Positions 37,705-40,238 of a stretch of DNA of 40,238 nucleotides are shown one piece after another. The translations under genes and the position numbers were made by a program. The DNA comes from an uncultured Oscillochloris sp. GTDB taxonomy: Bacteria > Chloroflexota > Chloroflexia > Chloroflexales > Chloroflexaceae. Location of the stretch: NCBI GenBank assembly GCA_903887465.1, contig CAISPW010000082.1:1-40238 (forward strand), given 5' to 3'. Position 1 is the first letter of the stretch. Every line of letters begins with the position of its first letter. Below the pieces are notes generated by a model. The model was given only the letters and a program-made list of their open reading frames with translations, was not told where the DNA came from and did not search any database.

Positions 37705-38787
37705 ATGAGCGAGGATTTGTGCGGGGAGCTGACTCGGCTCACCTGCGACCTTGTACGTATCGAGTCGATCGCCGACCGGCCAGAACTCCTGGCTGAGGTG
37801 ATCGACTATGTCGCCAGTTACCTGGCCGACATTCCCGGCATCTTTGTCGAGCGCTCAGAGTGCGACGGCAAGCCAGCAATTGTGGCCACCCTGCACCCGA
37901 CCCGCTCGCCCGCCCTGATGATCAACGGCCACGTAGACGTGGTGGTTGCTCGACCTGCGCAGTTTGTGCCAGAGCTGCGCGACGGGCGGATCTACGGGCG
38001 CGGATCGCAGGATATGAAGGGCAGCGTGGCGGTGATGCTGCGCCTGCTTAGCGATCTGGCCGCCCGCCCCGAGCGCCCCGACGTGGGCTTCCAGTTCGTC
38101 GCCGACGAGGAGATCGGCGGTGCCCTGGGCACCAGGCGGCTGCTGGAGGAGGGCTGGCGCTGCGGCTTCATGCTCTGCCTGGAACCGACTGACCTGGGCG
38201 TACTCTACGAGCACAAGGGCGGCATGTGGATCGATCTGCGCCTCCCCGGCGTAACCGCCCACGGATCACGTCCCTGGGCTGGGGTCAACCCGGTCTACCC
38301 GATGACGGTCGGCCTCGCCGAGATCGCGCGGCGCTTCCCGGTGCCCAGCCCCGATGAGTGGCGCTCCACCGTCTCGCCCACGGTCATCCAGGTCGGCGGC
38401 GGATCATCAAACCAGATCCCGAGTTCGGCCACCCTCACCTTCGACTGTCGCTTTGTCGCCGAGGATAGCGCCGAGGCAATCAGTGCGGCGATCCAGGACT
38501 GCTTCCCCGGCGCCGAGGTGCTGGTGAGCCGCTCGGGGGTTGCGCTGCGCACCGACCCGGAACACCCCACGGTGCAGCGCCTCGCGGGTGTCGTGGCCGC
38601 CCGCACCGGCGCACCAGCCCGCTTCTACCGCGAGCACTTCTCCACCGACGCTCGCTTCTACACGCAGATCGACATCCCCGCCGTCTGCCTCGGCCCGATT
38701 GGGGCCGGGCTGCACTCGGATGTGGAGTGGGTCGATATCGAAAGCCTTGCCACGTTGTATCAGGTTATCACAGACTTTATAGGATGA
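37705..38787 (+). CDS. M20-family metallopeptidase / ArgE-DapE-like deacylase
   Basis: A 360-residue di-zinc hydrolase. Metal ligands are His76 (NGHVDVV, with Asp78), Asp103 (GRGSQDMKGS), the general base and ligand pair Glu135/Glu136 (VADEEIGG), Glu at about 158 (CLEPTDL), and a late His (GPIGAGLHSDVEWVD). The dimerisation domain sits between (about 178-285). Members hydrolyse N-acetylornithine, N-succinyl-diaminopimelate or peptides; the family alone does not decide. CAGGAG precedes the ATG. An extended -10 TGTGGTAGACT lies about 35 bp before the start. Confidence 0.88.
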   Translation: MSEDLCGELTRLTCDLVRIESIADRPELLAEVIDYVASYLADIPGIFVERSECDGKPAIVATLHPTRSPALMINGHVDVVVARPAQFVPELRDGRIYGRGSQDMKGSVAVMLRLLSDLAARPERPDVGFQFVADEEIGGALGTRRLLEEGWRCGFMLCLEPTDLGVLYEHKGGMWIDLRLPGVTAHGSRPWAGVNPVYPMTVGLAEIARRFPVPSPDEWRSTVSPTVIQVGGGSSNQIPSSATLTFDCRFVAEDSAEAISAAIQDCFPGAEVLVSRSGVALRTDPEHPTVQRLAGVVAARTGAPARFYREHFSTDARFYTQIDIPAVCLGPIGAGLHSDVEWVDIESLATLYQVITDFIG

Positions 38788-38792
38788 GGGTA

Positions 38793-38817
38793 AGGGCGCC
38801 GCAATCGCGTGCGCCCT
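38793..38817 (+). terminator. Hairpin after the M20 gene
   Basis: AGGGCGC (38793-38799) pairs with GCGCCCT (38811-38817). It lies directly after the M20 stop and overlaps a possible GTG start at 38809 of the next gene, which argues for the later ATG. Confidence 0.5.
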
Positions 38818-38826
38818 CATAGACAT

Positions 38827-39987
38827 ATGCTTTACGTACTCCAGACCATCCCCGGCCTCGGCCAGCTTGCTTGGCGCGAGGTCGAAACTTTCATCCCCGG
38901 CGACAGCGAGCGTCCGGGGCCGCGCCTCATGGGCCTAAAGGCGGTGCCCGGTCGCGACGACCTTCTCATGATCGACCACCGGGGCGGCCCGCGCGCCCTG
39001 CTGAAGCTGCGGGCCAGCGAGGATGTCTTCGCCGTGGCCGCCCGTGGCTTTAAGATCGCTTACGACGAGCGCGGCCTGCGCCAGATCCACGCCGCCGTGC
39101 GGAACGCTGATGCGGTGCAGGATGTGCTGAATACCTGGCGCAAGGCCACCAACAGCCACAAGCAGAACGGCACCTTCCGCGTGATCGCCCGCACCGTGGG
39201 CACGCATCGCTTTATGCGCCGCGATGTGGGCCGGGCCGTGGCCGACGCCGTGCGCGACGGCTGGCCCGGTCGCTGGCAGATGGTGGAGGATAACTCCGAC
39301 ATCGAGATTTGGGCCACCCTGATCGAGAGCGAGCTAATCTGTGCGGTGCGGCTCTCCGACTCTGAGATGCGCCAGCGCGGCAAAGTCAAGCACCTGCCAG
39401 CCTCGCTGCGCCCGGCCCTGGCGGGGGCCATGGTGCTGCTCACCAACCCCTCGGCCAACGATGTCTTCCTCGACCCGATGGCGGGCGCGGGCACCCTCCT
39501 GCTGGAGCGGGCCGCCGCCGGGCCATTCGCCGAGATCCACGGTGGCGACATTAACGGCGACGCCCTGGCGGCCATGCAGGCGAACCTGCGCGGCGTGCGC
39601 GGCGAGATCAGCCTGAGCCGCTGGGACGCCCGCAAGCTGCCCCTCGACGACGGCGAGGTGGACAAGGTGGCGGTGAACCTGCCCTTCGGCAAGCAGATCG
39701 CCGACGAGACGCTGATCCCTGGGCTGTACCGCGAGGTGCTGGCCGAGATCGCCCGTGTGATGCGGCCCGGCGGGCGCCTGGTGGTATTAGCCGGCAACAC
39801 CAGCACGCTCGAGTCGGCCCGCTACGGCGCGGCCCGCGTGCTGCGGCCCCTGGATCGGCACCGCGTGATCGTCCTCGGTCAGACGGCCACCATCCACGAG
39901 TATGTCCGCGAGAGCGGCCCGAACCGCGTCCGCCCATCCGAGCCGGCCCGCCGACCCGACGACGACGGCGATGATTACGCGGCGTAA
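38827..39987 (+). CDS. THUMP-domain RNA methyltransferase (Trm14/RlmL-like)
   Basis: A 386-residue SAM-dependent RNA methyltransferase. An N-terminal ferredoxin-like and THUMP region (about 1-165, including VIARTVGTHRFMRRDVGRAV) binds RNA. The Rossmann methylase domain follows, with motif I VFLDPMAGAGTLLLE (about 215-229) and the catalytic NLPFGKQ (about 285-291) in place of N-P-P-F/Y-G. Relatives make N2-methylguanosine in tRNA or rRNA. The ATG at 38827 starts the conserved segment MLYVLQTIPGLGQLAW; a GTG at 38809 would add six residues. The charged tail PARRPDDDGDDYAA is probably disordered. Confidence 0.87.
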   Translation: MLYVLQTIPGLGQLAWREVETFIPGDSERPGPRLMGLKAVPGRDDLLMIDHRGGPRALLKLRASEDVFAVAARGFKIAYDERGLRQIHAAVRNADAVQDVLNTWRKATNSHKQNGTFRVIARTVGTHRFMRRDVGRAVADAVRDGWPGRWQMVEDNSDIEIWATLIESELICAVRLSDSEMRQRGKVKHLPASLRPALAGAMVLLTNPSANDVFLDPMAGAGTLLLERAAAGPFAEIHGGDINGDALAAMQANLRGVRGEISLSRWDARKLPLDDGEVDKVAVNLPFGKQIADETLIPGLYREVLAEIARVMRPGGRLVVLAGNTSTLESARYGAARVLRPLDRHRVIVLGQTATIHEYVRESGPNRVRPSEPARRPDDDGDDYAA

Positions 39988-39993
39988 GGCATG

Positions 39994-40211
39994 ACGGTGA
40001 CAGCGGGGCACCGGGGCACCGGGACAGCGGGGCACCAGGATACGGTGACAGCGGGGCACCAGGATACGGTGACAGCGGGGCACCAGGATACGGTGACAGC
40101 GGGGCACCAGGATACGGTGGCACCAGGATACGGTGGCACCAGGATACGGTGACAGCGGGGCACCAGGATACGGTGACAGCAGGGCACCGGGATACGGTGA
40201 CACCAGGATAC
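39994..40211. repeat. 24-bp tandem repeat array
   Basis: The unit GACAGCGGGGCACCAGGATA plus CGGT (24 bp) repeats about six times. Two shortened 15-bp units (GGCACCAGGATACGG) interrupt the middle, and a variant unit (CAGCAGGGCACCGGGATACG) lies near the end. All lengths are multiples of three, so minus-strand frames stay open (P-Y-P-G-A-P-L-S), but no gene context supports translation. It follows the methyltransferase stop by a few bases. There are no spacers, so it is not a CRISPR array. Confidence 0.85.
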
Positions 40212-40238
40212 GGTAAGGCCGAAGCATTCGGGTTGGGC
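40212..40238. repeat. Start of an AAGGCCGAAGC repeat, cut by the window end
   Basis: AAGGCCGAAGCATTCG is identical to the left end of the unit at 19079-19146. The window ends before the right half. Confidence 0.5.

Noticed and set aside
38809-38826. GTG start for the THUMP methyltransferase
   Set aside because: It lies inside a hairpin after the M20 gene and adds six residues without family support; ATG at 38827 is preferred.
39994-40211. Possible CRISPR array or repetitive P-Y-P-G-A-P-L-S protein on the minus strand
   Set aside because: There are no spacers; the minus-strand frames lack a ribosome site and context, and they end against the convergent methyltransferase gene.

Overview
The window looks like chromosomal DNA of a GC-rich member of the Chloroflexota, probably order Chloroflexales (filamentous anoxygenic phototrophs). 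The support is a CruF-type carotenoid hydratase, a Thermus-type PyrE, a DUF507 protein, an archaeal/fungal-type aspartate-semialdehyde dehydrogenase and slipin/NfeD. This placement is inferred from gene types; there is no rRNA to confirm it. Most genes are single housekeeping units or short operons, separated by intergenic DNA packed with repeats.

Layout. 1-5.4 kb: DUF58 protein, two tiny membrane proteins, a DUF89 protein, a TPR protein and a broken WYL-type regulator. 5.4-13.6 kb: pyrE, nfeD-slipin, a lone receiver domain, cruF facing an acyltransferase/flavodoxin-like pair, a dus gene, an ArsR regulator and a DUF507 protein. 13.7-21.3 kb: a nucleotidyltransferase, a decayed transposase, a DUF190+4xCBS protein, a ParA/MinD remnant, a peroxiredoxin-like gene with in-frame TGA at its redox cysteine position, an MFS transporter, glycerate kinase, a YnfA fragment and a GNAT. 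21.4-25.4 kb: a type IIG-like adenine methyltransferase lacking its nuclease part, then about 1.3 kb of repeats. 25.4-28.5 kb: rpsU, prfA, an adenosine deaminase and three tRNAs. 28.5-31.2 kb: an ankyrin protein, the dnaJ-hspR heat-shock operon and a winged-helix protein. 31.5-40.2 kb: asd, a HAD-like protein, an aminotransferase, a CopC/CopD protein, a GT4 glycosyltransferase, an M20 hydrolase, a THUMP methyltransferase and a terminal tandem repeat.

Three observations stand out. (1) The gene at 17065-17640 reads as one peroxiredoxin-like protein if TGA at 17308-17310 is selenocysteine in a U-x-x-C motif; a small hairpin follows the TGA at a plausible SECIS distance. (2) A family of ~155-bp non-coding elements, with CAGGGC...GCCCTG ends, three internal hairpins and 10-bp flanking direct repeats, occurs at least seven times plus remnants. 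I read them as MITE-like non-autonomous elements. (3) One of these sits in the 5' leader of dnaJ-hspR, between a promoter overlapped by a HAIR-type HspR operator and the dnaJ start codon, so the heat-shock mRNA should carry it.

Several genes (14293, 19443, 36455) have an extended -10 box ending 7-8 nt before the ATG, which suggests leaderless transcripts. The window also holds many gene remnants (WYL regulator, transposase, ParA/MinD, YnfA), consistent with decay at repeat-rich junctions.
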